Shown here one piece after another: positions 47,832 through 59,596 of a stretch of DNA of 64,000 bases (its first letter is position 1; the number at the start of each line of letters is the position of its first letter). The notes beneath the pieces were generated by a model. It searched no databases. It saw only the letters and a list, made by a program, of their open reading frames with translations, and had not been told where the DNA came from. The stretch is from Panagrolaimus kolymaensis (lineage: Eukaryota; Nematoda; Chromadorea; Rhabditida; Panagrolaimidae), in NCBI GenBank assembly GCA_028622995.1, contig JAJQJQ010000037.1, forward strand, positions 1,178,001-1,242,000, written 5' to 3'. Both the position numbers and the translations under genes were made by a program.

Positions 47832-49835
47832 TTTTTTCTTTTAATTACTTATCAAAAAATCATTTATTGATTAGGAGAAGGTCATACATGAATCAAGGCA
47901 AGAACTTTTATAGTTTATAGCCTATAACTGGGAATTGTTTCATTCTTCTTAAAATATTCTTTGTGACAGGGGATTATTATTTTCATTAAGTAAATTAGAA
48001 AACTTTATGAAAGCAGAAAATTAAATAAATACTTTAGACATCGAGTTGCATGCAAGAATATAGAGGTTCATAAAATCATTTATTTTGGAACATTGTTTTG
48101 CATCTTTTTTAAAAATTATTGTTCCACAATAAAACTTTCATTTTTGCTTTTTTTTTTGTATGCGTAAAGCTGATTCAATTAAAAGCCTTTAAAAAAATCT
48201 TTTTCTTCTTTGCAAACTTTCCTAATATTTTCAAATTTTCAAATAAAATTTGTTTTTAAATTTCTTTCCATATATTAGCAAATCGTGTAAACATTTTGTA
48301 TTTTGGTTTCATCTCATGTTTGAACTTTTATTCAACATCACAGCAGGCCTCTTCCTTCGGCCCGTCCAGCCGACTTTTGAACGGGCCAGGCCGAGGCCGA
48401 CCATTTTCCAAAAAGAGAAAAAAAATCAAAGGGAATACCAAGGCAAAAAAACTGACGGGCCGGCCCGCGGGGCGGCCCAGGCTGGGCCCAAATTTGGACG
48501 GCCCGCGGGCCGGCCGGGCCTGCAAAAATCGGCCCGTGGAAGAGGCCTGCATCACAGTCTTTGTATGTATATATGAGTTATTGATTCGTTTAGATAGTTG
48601 ACCTGTGACTACTGATTCTATGACTGCGAAAGTCAACGCTGTACCTCTAGGACGCTGTTAGGCGTTTACACAATTTCTAAATTAAAAAAAACAAAACAGA
48701 ATAAATTTATTATATTTGAATATTCAAAAGAAAAAAAAGTAAATAGATCTCTAAAATAAAAATTTTTCTTTTACTCACGTTTTTAAAAAGTAAAAAGTTC
48801 AACCTACAAATTTTGTTGTTTGATTTCTAGCTTTAAGGTTCCAAGCAGCTTCGATCAAACTAAAAACAAATGTATTTTTATTTTATTTAAACACTTTTAA
48901 AATATTTTGAATATATAATTATTTTGGCACTTTTTTTGAGTGAATAAAAACTCAATTAAAAAATCTCACATTATTGCTACAGTTTTATCTTATAAGGATT
49001 TTTCTTACAATCGATCTATGATGTTTTATGCAACACTCTCAAAATGACTAAAAAATTTTCCAATGAATCTTTTGTTCTTTATATTCATGGAAACCAAATG
49101 AAGGGCGTCGAAATGATTAAAAAAACAACTCAAAGTCAAAAACTTTGATATAGAATTTATAACGTTGGATCATGGAAAAAAATGTTAAGTTTATTTTCCA
49201 TTAATTATAAACGTTTAGGATTTTTTATTTTTTTTTAACTTTTTTTGTTGGGCAATATTATATGTAGCCATGATTTTCATTTTTTTATCGTAGTAGTGAA
49301 TTACTTGTTGTTTATAAATGTTCATTTAAGCGTCTTTCCGGGTTGTTTTTAACCCCTAAATAAAATAAACGAACAAAATTATTATACTCGTCAACAATAA
49401 AAAGCCCATATAAATAATGAATTTCGGAATCCATACATATTTGGATAACATAAAGTTGTGTTTTTTCATTCGTATTAATATATTTTCATAGATAAAGTTA
49501 TCATCAAATCAATTTATTATATATTACACAATTAACTCATTTTAAACATTTCAAAAGAAAAAAATCTATAGTATTAAAATATTCAAAATAGCAAGAAAAA
49601 TTTGGTTAAAAAATAATTTATAACTATTTTATGTTTAAAAAAAAGATAATAAAAATAACAAAACAAAATATGTTTGTCATTTTTTGAGTAAACGTTCAAA
49701 CTACAAATTTTGTTGAATGGTTTCTAGCTTTGAAGTTTCCCAATGGCTTTAAAGCAATTCTATAGCAAAGAATAAAAAATTTATTTTATTAAGAAACTTT
49801 TAAAGCCACTTTTGAAATGTTAAATAAAAATATAT
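47832..49835. other. Intergenic stretch with one MITE
   Basis: AT-rich, with no supported exon. It holds the GC-rich MITE at 48344-48549. Two weakly similar segments (CTACAAATTTTGTTG near 48805 and 49701, each followed by TTTCTAGCTTT) suggest an old duplication of roughly 900-bp spacing. Confidence 0.4.
48344..48549 (+). mobile_element. GC-rich hAT-type MITE, copy 1 (206 bp)
   Basis: Terminal repeats CAGGCCTCTTCC / GGAAGAGGCCTG are flanked by an exact 8-bp duplication CATCACAG (48336-48343 and 48550-48557). The interior is dense in GGCCCG / CGGGCC, with a short A-rich centre (ATACCAAGGCAAAAAA). The CAGGC start and 8-bp duplication indicate hAT. Its GC content is in sharp contrast to the host DNA. 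No coding capacity. Confidence 0.85.
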
Positions 49836-51260
49836 TTATTCGATTTGATTAAATACAAAATAAATGCATAAAACAAAAATATAAAAAATAAAGCTCAAAT
49901 TTATTTTATTTCCATCGTTGACATCAGCACTGCAAACGCCCCAAATTGGATTGATACTTGTTGACAAAGAATTACAAACACCACAATCTTTTTGATTGTA
50001 ACAAATATTGAGCATTTCAATCTTTTGAATATAACAACCATAAGTTCTTCCACAACTTTCTACAGCCGATTCAGCTAAACAAGTGGCTTGATTTTGTGAT
50101 TTACTGCATGATCCCACTGCATTTCGCTGACATGGTTTTGGAGCGAAGCTACAATGTTTTTGAGCAACTAAAAACCGATTAATTTTAATTTTGGATGTTT
50201 AATTTTTTTTGTTCTTTTACAAAATTTAATAAAAATTGAAAACTCTCTCAACAATTTCTAAAAAAAAGTGATAGCTTCAAATTAGAAATTTTGTAAAAAA
50301 AAAATTCAGACCAAAAAGTTCTCAAGATTGAACTTTAATTTTTGAAAGTTTTTAATTTAAAAAATTTATTTTCTAACACGACTTTTTGATTTCCTTTTAT
50401 CTTCTCCAAACTTACTTCGATATCCATCACCGCAAGCATAATCAAATTGTAAATAATTAGTCATATATTTTCTTGCTAATTCTTCTGTATTTGCAAATGG
50501 AACCTTCATAAAATTTTTGGTATTAAAACATCTTTGAACTATTGAAGCATCCATGCATCGATCCAATTCCTTTTTAGCTGCACATGAACGCTCCAAATTA
50601 TCTGGAGTTGAAAGGGCTAATTTCGCATTTTGCTCGGTTGCAAAAGTACGTGGAGATATTCGAAGTTTACGAAATATATGTTCATTATAACATTCACTTA
50701 TCGTCTAAAAAAATAAGTCTATTTTTAAAATAAAAAAAAAAGTTTGAGTCGAGGGATTAAAAATAAATATTATGTATTTAACTTTTTATTAATATTTTAA
50801 GTTCTGGTTTAAAAAAGAAATTGATTGCTTTAAATAATTATATAAAAAAACTGAAAAAAAAAGTTTTAGTTTTCTTTTCTTATAAACTTTTTAAAGTTTT
50901 GAGTCGAAACAGCTGCAGCTGTCATTTTTTGGTTTTCAAAAAAAAGTGTAAAAAATAGCTTAAAACATAGTTTTTTAAAAAAGAATTAAATCATTTAAAA
51001 AATTGTTTTATGTCGTTTTTTTATAGTACGATATCTTTGCCTTAAAATCGTTTTGGGATTTAGTGGAAATATTTCGATCAGCATCTAATACGATTTTAGA
51101 CCTTTAATTTTTTGCATTTAAAAATAAAGCAAACTTTCTTTTAATACCCTAGAAAACAAATATGACTTACTTGAATGTCATCAGAATCACAGGAAGCATT
51201 AGCTAAATTTATATTGCTGCAAAAAATAAACAAAAATAAACAATAATTGAAAGAATCCAT
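49836..51260 (-). CDS. Cysteine-rich secreted protein, probable GPI anchor
   Basis: Minus-strand exons 51171-51260, 50416-50704 and 49836-50167 join in phase to give 236 residues. A signal peptide (MDSFNYCLFLFIFCSNINLA) is followed by a domain with spaced cysteines (SCDSDD, SECYNEH, RSCAAKKELDRCMDASIVQR, ACGDGYR). A second cysteine-rich part follows (KHCSFAPKPC, SCSKSQNQATC, SCGRTYGC, ICYNQKDCGVC). The C-terminus is NKINLSFIFYIFVLCIYFVF, a hydrophobic end with almost no tail, as expected for GPI attachment. The first part recalls the nematode DUF19 / chondroitin-proteoglycan-like cysteine pattern, but I am not sure. If the second intron is retained, the protein ends early in a basic tail at 50366. 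Function unknown; extracellular. Confidence 0.7.
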
Positions 51261-52075
51261 TTTTTTTTAAACAAAAAAAATATTTGTTTCACTATAAAAA
51301 CAATCAATCAAACAAACAACCACTCGAGTCGATAAAAAACTATTATAATAAAAATATAAAATATATATGTTTTTTCAAGGACAATGTTGCTGCTCTTTTT
51401 TTTTATTTTGTTGGAAAAAACACGAATTCAACTAAACAAAAAAAAAGTTTTAAGGAAGTTGAAGAAAAAATATTAAGGAGACGCAAAAAAGGGAGTTTGT
51501 TTTGAAGGAAAAAAAAACAACAACAAAAAACTAAAACTAAAAAAGCTTTTTTCTTTTTCTTTTATTTTTGAAATAAATAAGTAAAAACACTTTTTTAAAT
51601 TGCTCGCCTCGAAGCGTAAAAGACTTTTTCCTGTGTGCATTTTTTTCTTCTCGTTTGTTGTTTGTTGCTTGCCTTAAAACATTGAAGAACAACAAAAAAA
51701 AAAGTCATATGTTTTTCTTTCTTTTTTCTTTTCATTTTGAGTTGACTCAAAAAAAAAATAATTGTCGAAATAGAATGAGTCAGTCAAGTCAACTAAAAAA
51801 ATCTTTTGTTCGGTGAAAAAAAGGAACTATTAAGAATTTTTTTTAAAAAAGTTCTCAAACATTTATCTATTTTTTTTGTTGTTATTTATTTTCGATTCCG
51901 GAAGTGTGCTTGTTTGAATTTAAGTTCCTTTATTTTAAATTTGGGTATTCTAATTGAAATCCAACAACAATATTTTTACAAATTATAAATAGAAGAATGA
52001 CTTTATTCGATGGAGGCTAATTAATCAATATGATTTTCTTTTAATAAAGTATAGGGACTTATCACACATTCTCAA
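51261..52075. other. Intergenic AT-rich stretch
   Basis: Probable promoter side of the cysteine-rich gene, with A-rich and poly-T tracts. Open frames at 51284-51505 and 51806-51988 are low complexity. No other feature. Confidence 0.4.
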
Positions 52076-55000
52076 TCAACCGATTGTAACATTTAAAGAT
52101 TCAATTGTAATTATAGCTCCAGAATTAACATCCCCTATCGTAAAATTTGAATAGCCGAAAAGGACCACTTGATTGCGAAAAATATGATATTCTCCGGTAT
52201 GCAGGAACCTTAAAAAATCTATGTATGTATTTTTATTAACCGATTTGAGAATAATAATAACATGCTTGCTTGCTGGCTTACCTGTATTCCGTTGAATTAA
52301 CTAAAAGTGAAACACTCGTATATTCGGGCAAACTTAAATATTTGGCAGTAAATTTTACAGCATATTTGCCTATATCAAATCTTTGATGCAAGTTTTCTTG
52401 ACACACTCCTTTGGAAAGACCAAAACATGGCGTTGAAGCTACCGAGTAATAAGGGAACTCGGATATGGTTACATTGATAGCGCGAATGTTGTGACCTAAG
52501 CTATTAAAGCTATTAAATTGAATGCTAGATACAGCTATAAATATTGAAGAATTTTTTGGAATTTCAAAGGCATACACAGGGGATTCCAATAAAATATTTT
52601 TCCAATAATTTTGTGTAGCTGAACTGAAAGAAAAGAAAGAATTGTATTTATGTAATTATTTTCTCAAAATGGAAATTATGAAAGAAAAAAATAAATACAA
52701 ACTTGTATTCAAATAGTGATTGATTTCGATAATTTCCAGCAAAAACTTTTACTGTTTCATTTTTTGAAGTTGTCCATACTTTAGGAATATATGGAAATAT
52801 TGTTTGAAATTCCATAACGCTTGAAACGGCACTAAGTGGAATTAAAAATGTTATCATGCATGATTCAAAAGGATTTGATATAGCCGCAATTATTCGATCT
52901 TCAGGGATGTTATTATTGGGGCCAGCCTAAAAAACCACTATCAAATTTTTTATTGATATTTGTTGATTTAAGGTTTTTTTGTTCCTTTAGAAACAAACTT
53001 GTCTAACGCTTACCAATTGTTGAAATATTGATTTATCAAATATACATTTTTTCTTGACATCTAAAACAGTTATATTCTTTTACTTGGTGGAAAAGAAGGA
53101 AAAAATTAACTTAATAGCTGGATGGCGGCATACGGATAAAATGAATTCTGGTAAGGCAGATGGGTACTGGAGTCCAAAACGACAAAAGTTTTGTAATTCA
53201 AAATTTTGCAAGTGTATATCACTTTATAATTGGTATTTGACTCAAATGGGCTAAAAAGTTTGATAATGAATAAATCAGGCAAATATAATTATTATTTTTT
53301 TACCAATTTTCGTTTAATTGGTTTGTTAAATTTTCGTTATCATATAAAAGAATACTTCCATCATACATTCGATGAATTTCAAACGCATAGTCATATGGTT
53401 CCTAAAAAGATTAAAATATAATTAATAATATATCAGCATCACATGAAAAAATAATACCATTTCTTTTGATATTTCTATTAATATTAAATGATGAAATTGT
53501 GAATCAATAATATAGCTTGGATTATCGGGCGACAGGATTACATGAGCGGAGATAGGTGGAACTGAAATGCTTTATAACTCCAAATAATGGTATCAAACTA
53601 TCAAACAACAACTTACCATCGAATGGTAAAGTTTTAAAAGACAAATGTCGCATCTTCGTAGAGTGAAATGTGAAAGCTTTCAAGATGTTTTCGTTATCAG
53701 AGTTTAAAAGAAAAAAATACTTTCTAAATGAAAAAAAACATTACATTAAGGAAAAGCAAAAAAGCTTTACGATGTTTGAACATTAGAATAGTAAAAATCA
53801 CGTATATGCGAATCGTTAGAGTAAATTTGAAAAAGGTCAGGATATGAAGTACCCTCTGGCGCATCAACACCTATATTTAAACGAGTAAATTTAGCTAAAC
53901 AAGGTTGAATCTAAAAAAATTAGTAAGAAGTTAACTCCAATTAAGATTATAATAACAATAAAGAAAAAGTTTTAAATCTCTAAAATTTACGTTAAGTGTA
54001 CATTCCAGATTACTGCAATAAGTTATAGATGCAGTATTCATAACATGAGTAGTAACGCCACACTTAATTACACTTTCACATTGACATTCTAAAAAAAGCC
54101 AAGCCATTATGTGTCTGTTAAAAAGAAAAATATGTCATTAGAATAAATATCAGAAATCGCTTACGTATATGAGTAAACTCAATAGTAAAACCTAAACCTG
54201 GAATGCTTCCATCACTGATAAATTTCCATGTAACGATTCTTGGAGTACTTTCATTTTTGTAGGGTAACAACATAAAGTTGTATTTAATATAATCGTCACT
54301 AAAGAAAAATGTTTAAAAAAAATTAAATAAATGTTAAGTAAGCATCTTTCGAAATAAGTATCCCTTAATGATTCTATCTTCTACTATTACTATAATCAAA
54401 CAACGCACGTCAAAGGTTCGAATTTTACAAAAATATTTTCTTCATCGAAGTATCCAACATAATCACCAACATCTCCAAGAACAAAAAACGATTGACCAGA
54501 AATCATAACTTCCGTGTTAGGCGAAACAGAAATATTCATGGTACATTCTTGGTTATTACCATATCTGTATTTAATCCAAGCAGGTGGATCAACATTTTGA
54601 TAAAAGCTACAATTTCCATCTTCTTTAACAAAAGTGCTTTTAACAATAGAAATATAAGCTTGAAAGCGTAAATTTGGGCTATGATTCATTAAATTAATTT
54701 GAATATAAGTATCAGGATTGTATAAAGGATGGTTAAGCTTAACTGATTTTTCACTAAAACCAAAATATATAGTCTTGCGGCGGTGGTCGTCGTTGTTACT
54801 CGTTTTGGATATTTGGTGACTTACTTTACAAGAATATCAGTTCGATTTTCAATAATAAATTTAGTATTTCCATCGAACTCAAAAACTTCTATAACAATTT
54901 TAAATCCATATTCATTAGGAGAGGTAAATTGCCATTTACATGGATGTATACTAGTGTTAGTTCCATCGAGTATGTTAGTAAGATATAAAACTTGATTTTC

Positions 55001-55490
55001 ATCAATAAATTCATATGGATTTATCCTGCTTATGGATTCCAAAGGACAATAGCTATTTCCCCAATCTTCGAATATTACACTGCCTTCAAGATATTGGGTA
55101 TACCAAGGTTCCTTGACAGCATAGATGGGCAAAAAGGATAGATTATGAGAAAAATAATAGTAAACGGGAGATAAATTAATTGATGATTCTAAATGTCTAA
55201 TTGTCCCATAGCATCTAACATTCTAAAAAATATGAATGAAAATAAATTATTTCTGTATGAATTTTTTTGTATTTTTTAAGCTAGAATTTTACTTCAACAT
55301 CATGAGTACTATTCAACACAAAAGTAATATTGCATTTAAATTCGTTTGCAAAATCAAACAAATCACTATAATAAAATGCTATCTCATCTGTCTGTAAATA
55401 GATAATAGTATGATTTTGAGAGCAATGGTATTTCTCAGTATATACTATAGCTAATAACAAATTAACCAAAAATATCAGCAGCAACTTCAT
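52076..55490 (-). CDS. CUB-like multidomain secreted protein
   Basis: Fourteen minus-strand exons keep a single frame for 821 residues: 55293-55490, 54830-55222, 54409-54773, 54165-54298, 53991-54088, 53771-53910, 53617-53723, 53458-53561, 53304-53401, 53168-53250, 53014-53060, 52703-52926, 52282-52623 and 52076-52208. The leader is MKLLLIFLVNLLLAIVYT. CUB-like signatures recur: CKWQFTSPNEYGFKIVIEVF, then TWKFISDGSIPGLGFTIEF, then a pattern beginning PCLAKFTRLNIGVDAPEG. Cysteines and sequons are frequent and no membrane span is seen, so the protein is secreted. CUB-like proteins in nematodes are often gut-expressed and pathogen-responsive; that is family knowledge, not evidence here. Weak points are the second intron (non-pyrimidine acceptor GCCGCAAG at 54774) and the donor after exon 10 (GTACCC). 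If either fails, this is two genes, the first ending in a stop at 53106. Confidence 0.65.
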
Positions 55491-56300
55491 GTCTTTCTTT
55501 TTTTTATAGGATTTTTTGAATATAAACTTAAACATTGAACATTGAAATTTTTTTTTCAGCGATGAAATGTTTTATTTCGTTGAATGTGAAAGATTTATTT
55601 CTTGTAAGGTATAAATAAGGATTAGATGGTTCTATCATGTGTTATAACTTTTATTATTTATCTTTTTTGAGAAAGTTTTCACGCTTTTTTTAGTAGTATG
55701 CTTTTTAGAATTATTGTTGTTATTCTCTCTCTCGTTAAATAATCTTTGACGAAGGAAATTTAGGCTTTATTTTTTGAAAGGTGGGGTGTAAGGATAATAT
55801 CGTATTATCGTATTATCATTTTTTTCTGGCCATTTTTCACGGAAATCTTGAAATGTGTTATCATGTTATCACCTTTTTAATATGGAGTGGAAAATATTGT
55901 GTTTTTGTTGCTGAAATTTGGATTTAATTTTTTGTTCTTTTTTTTTAATTTTACAACATCAAGCTCTATCTCCGATTCATTTCATTTTCACGCTAAATAA
56001 TATAAAACTTTATTATGTTTGCATTAGTTTTGACCTTTATTCTTTTCTTTCTTTTTCATATTTTTGTTGGGTACAAAAATAAAATGTGATGATGATACAT
56101 CATTAAAAGCAACAACGACCGATGCAAAATGGTTGCAAAAAAAAAAAAGCACCCGATATAGTCTTTCATAATTTTGTAGTCCCAGATAAAAGGTTTTTAT
56201 AAACTTGAAAAAGTTTAATTGAAATACCTTTAAAAATCAAAAATAAGTAAAGCTGATTTTGTAAAAATCCATTCGTTGAACTTTGAAAAAACGTGGCTTT
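55491..56300. other. Intergenic stretch with the left arm of an inverted repeat
   Basis: No gene seen. ATCGTATTATC repeats lie near 55798-55820 and 55860. The main item is the 170-bp arm at about 55972-56147. Confidence 0.4.
55972..56147 (+). repeat. Inverted repeat, left arm (partner at 61776-61949)
   Basis: From CGATTCATTTCATTTTCACG to GATGCAAAATGGTTGCAAAA, the arm is the reverse complement of 61776-61949 with about one mismatch plus a difference in A-run length. The arms bound a segment of about 5.6 kb holding three genes. No transposon-type end or target duplication was found at the arm edges. Confidence 0.8.
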
Positions 56301-58099
56301 TCATATTTTCAAGCGATAGCAACACGTGAAAAGCCCACCAAATCGCCCTTGAGTACCTTCATAATAACAAATTATATGAGAACTTAAGTAATAAGTCGAT
56401 TGATTGGTAACTCTCACAGTTCCGCTACTCATCATAGCTCTTTCAAAAGCCCCAACCAGATTATATCCAATTCCTCCGGTGAGAGCATTTCCAGCGGATT
56501 TCCATTTCATTGAGGATATTTCATCTTCAGAAAAAACTTCATTAAATTTTTCTCCATATCCATCATCTCCATCTGCTCCATCACCTCCATCTTGGCCATG
56601 ATTGCCATTTCCGCCATTTAAAACGATGTGTAACTTTTCAGCATTTTTAACCGTTTCAGTGTGAATCAGGCCTCTTCCACGGGCCGGGTTTTGCCGGCCT
56701 GGCCCGGCCCGGCCCGTCTTGACTTCGGCCCGGCCCGGCCTGCGGCCCTTTTGGTTTAGGCCCGGCCCGGGCCGGGCCGCGGGCCGGCCCGTCAATTTTT
56801 TTTTTTGCCTTGGTATTCCCTTTGATTTTTTTTCTTTTTTTAGAAAATGGTCGGCCTCGGCCCGGCCTGGCCCGTTCAAAAGTCGGCCCGGCCCGGCCCG
56901 CGGGCCAGGCCGGGCCGGGCCGAAGGAAGAGGCCTGGTGTGAATACAAAAATGCCCGGCACTTGAACCTGCAATTCCGTCATTTCCATCCGAGCCATCTT
57001 CACCTTTTTCTTTTCCATCGACTGCTTTTTCAATTGAACTATTATCCGGTGCATTTCCACCCGAAATATCAAATGTTACATGACCTTTGATAGTAACCGT
57101 TGGGGAAATAATAGAAATAGATATACCTGGCTGAGTAATGTCTTCATCAACAATAATTTCATTAACCGCAGAGAATCGAATTTGAGTTATTTTAGGATTG
57201 AGTTTGCTTTGAAGTTTTGCCATTACTGCTGAAATTACAACTTTTCTTCCAGAAACTTCTAAAACATGATGTCCATCTTCTTCAAAAATTTTAAATCCCA
57301 ATGGAACAAACATTGATCGAATATCTTTTCGAATAAATTCATAGCTAATTCCAACTCTTCGTGAGCCACCATCGAGTTTTTTAATAACTGAATTAACGCA
57401 ATTTGAAAAAAGAATATGTTCAAAATGAGCTTCATCTGTTTCAGCTTCACAATCCACTGATTCTTCACCTTCTTTCGCTAAACATCGCTTCCATAAAATT
57501 TGTAAGCTTTCAATAAAAGTTGAAGAAAGTTTAGAATTTTTTAAGGAATTAACAATGCTTCGATAAATTCCTAATTCACCCGGCAAAGTTGTGCAATTAA
57601 AAAACTTTTCTTTGAATGTTGTTGGTACGACTCGGAGAATCACATCCTTTTTACAACAACCAGCGACATTGTTTAATTCAAGAATATTATTCACAAACTT
57701 TTCTTCCCCAAACAAATTTGAGAGATATTCATCCAAAGAAATTTCAGAATTAGAAATTGCAACCTTTTCCAAATATTCATAAAAATTACCAATTTTTTTC
57801 TCATCTTTTGTTGCAATTAAATCATCCACAAATTCTGCAACTTTTAATGGGAATGAAGCCATTAATTTATCTGCGAATGACATAGTTACAAAAGTGGTAT
57901 CCCGATCATTCAAATTTCCTGCTTCTTCCGAACTTCCAAAAAAGTGGGTTAAAACTTCATTCAAAGACCATTCAAGTCGAACAAATTCATCTATGTTTAC
58001 ATCCGCATGAGAAAAGGTTAATTGATCCTTAGGTGAAGGATCTTGAATTTCGAATGAAAGTAAATTTGGTTCATTTTCAATAATTTCTTGAGGCGGCAT
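56301..58099 (-). pseudogene. Gly/Asp-rich protein gene broken by a MITE
   Basis: A single-exon gene of 506 codons if the element is left out. The 5' part (57072-58099 and a little beyond) encodes an acidic, mostly helical N-terminal region of about 300 residues, then beta-like sequence (ITQPGISISIISPTVTIKGH). A Gly/Asp-rich tract follows (KGEDGSDGNDG before, GNGNHGQDGGDGADGDDG after the insertion). A last domain ends FGGLFTCCYRLKI. No signal peptide and no recognised family. The MITE at 56667-56936 adds 278 bp with its target duplication, shifting the frame by two; reading from 58099 enters the element and stops at 56876. Subtracting 278 puts both halves back in one frame, and no other damage is visible, so the break is recent. 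An acceptor TTTTTTAG ends at 58109, nine bases before the ATG, a strong trans-splicing signature. Function unknown. Confidence 0.7.
56667..56936 (-). mobile_element. GC-rich hAT-type MITE, copy 2 (270 bp)
   Basis: Same family as 48344-48549 but in the opposite orientation, and longer because of extra GGCCCG repeats. Ends CAGGCCTCTTCC / GGAAGAGGCCTG are flanked by an exact 8-bp duplication GTGTGAAT (56659-56666 and 56937-56944). The A-rich centre (CCTTGGTATTCCCTTTGAT on the + strand) is conserved with copy 1. Confidence 0.88.
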
Positions 58100-59211
58100 T
58101 TTTTTACCCTAAAAAATATTAATATTTTAAAGTGTGTTTTTATTTAAAGAAATTTGGCAGATGTTGTTAGATTTCATTTTCAAAATAACAAAGAAAGATT
58201 TTTTGGTTAAAGTTCAAAATAAACTTTGAAAGTAAAAAAGCAAATGGATCACATTTACATTTCTATTAGAAATTTTGTTTGGAGAATTTGGACAAAAATT
58301 TTATTTAATTTAATGATGCATCAAGTTTCAAATGCTACGTGCAAATCGACGCGACTTTTGATCTCAATCAAGTGCTGGCAAGGGGAGAAAAATAAAGATG
58401 AAGAGGAAAAAAACTCTAATGTTGTAACACCATTTTTCATTATTTTTTATTGCGTCATTTTCTCTTTACTAATTTTGGAAAACTAAACAAATGCTTTATG
58501 CTGCAAGCAATCCAAATAAAAACACATAATCAAAAATTGAAAAAAAAAAAAGAAAGAAAATAACATTTTCTGGCAAGGTTGCTTTTTTATCTGATTTTTT
58601 TTCTTTTGCCCGATTACATGATAAAAAGAAAAAAGAAAGACAATTAATCACAATGGAAAAAGTAAAAAGAAGAAATCCTGCTGTTTTGCATTTTGGCCTT
58701 TGACTTTTTTTTTGCGAAATCACATTTTTTTAAACAAAGGAAACAATTTTTTTGCGTTGACTATTAAAAAAAAAGATAAAAAAGTTGAAAACATAAATAG
58801 CCTTTATTTTATTCAAATATTATTCCCATAATTCCGAGATGCGCTTGCCAGCTGCTTTAATTTTTCTATTTTCACCTATGATCTAAATTTAAAAAAACTT
58901 AAACTAGGCATTGCAAAAAATGCTCTTTCTTTGCGCTTGTCTTTTTACTTTTTTGTCATTCTTTTTGTTTACATATGGAGGATCAAAAGATATTCAAAAA
59001 CATCTCTAAATGAGAAAATTAGAAAAAATCTACTATTTCGTCAAATTTCTCGGGAGAAGGATTTTTTTTGTTTCAAGGAATTTCGTTTTTTAATTTTTTA
59101 TGCTTTAGTGAAATTGATTAGAAAAATACACAAGAAAGTTTTTATTACTCTTTTTTTCTTTCAGATTTTTAAAAGCACGATGTGAATCGATTTGAAGAAA
59201 TTGCGGGGAAA
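58100..59211. other. Intergenic stretch
   Basis: This contains the trans-splice acceptor of the minus-strand gene at 58109-58110. An open frame at 58226-58486 (+) has a hydrophobic C-terminus but no splice partner or recognisable domain, and I do not call it a gene. A frame at 58931-59185 is likewise unsupported, although the coiled-coil gene downstream could have an upstream exon here. Confidence 0.35.
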
Positions 59212-59596
59212 ATGAAAAGCCTTGGAAAAGTGATTAAAAATATACTTTTTTTAGCAAAAATAATTTTTTTTGTAAAACTTTTTAATAAATCCGAATGTAA
59301 CTTCTTATGTTTTTCAGACTATTGAACAATATCGCCAAAATCCACAGATAACTTGTCGTGAAACAAGTCTGGGAAATCTTATTCATGCCTCTAAAAATTT
59401 ATATAATGAAATTGAGGCTTGCCAAAATGAATTTGATCTGGTTATTCAAAATTTAATTGAAGAAAAAACTACCATCGAGAGAAAAATTATGTTATGTCAA
59501 AATGAAGTTGATGCGACGCAAGACCAAATAAATTGTCACGAACGATCAATAATTGATATCAATCGAGATATCGTAGAAATAAACTTAATAGCTTAA
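59212..59596 (+). CDS. Small coiled-coil protein
   Basis: The second exon (59318-59596) is convincing: 92 codons rich in Glu, Asn, Gln and Ile, with hydrophobic spacing typical of a coiled coil (NEIEACQNEFDLVIQNLIEE, EKTTIERKIMLCQNEVDA). A first exon at 59212-59229 (MKSLGK) joins it in phase, giving 98 residues. The same frame is open further upstream (NRFEEIAGK), so the true start may be in an earlier exon that I cannot place. No localisation signal. Possibly a subunit of a larger assembly; function unknown. Confidence 0.45.

Noticed and set aside
48250..48636. Open frames of about 100 codons rich in Gly, Pro, Arg and Ala
   Set aside because: They run through the GC-rich MITE and owe their composition to its GGCCCG repeats.
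56404..57090. Plus-strand and third-frame minus-strand open frames
   Set aside because: Shadows of the broken Gly/Asp-rich gene and of the MITE inside it.
58226..58486. 86-codon frame with hydrophobic C-terminus
   Set aside because: No recognisable domain, no splice support and composition like the flanking AT-rich DNA; left as possible upstream sequence only.
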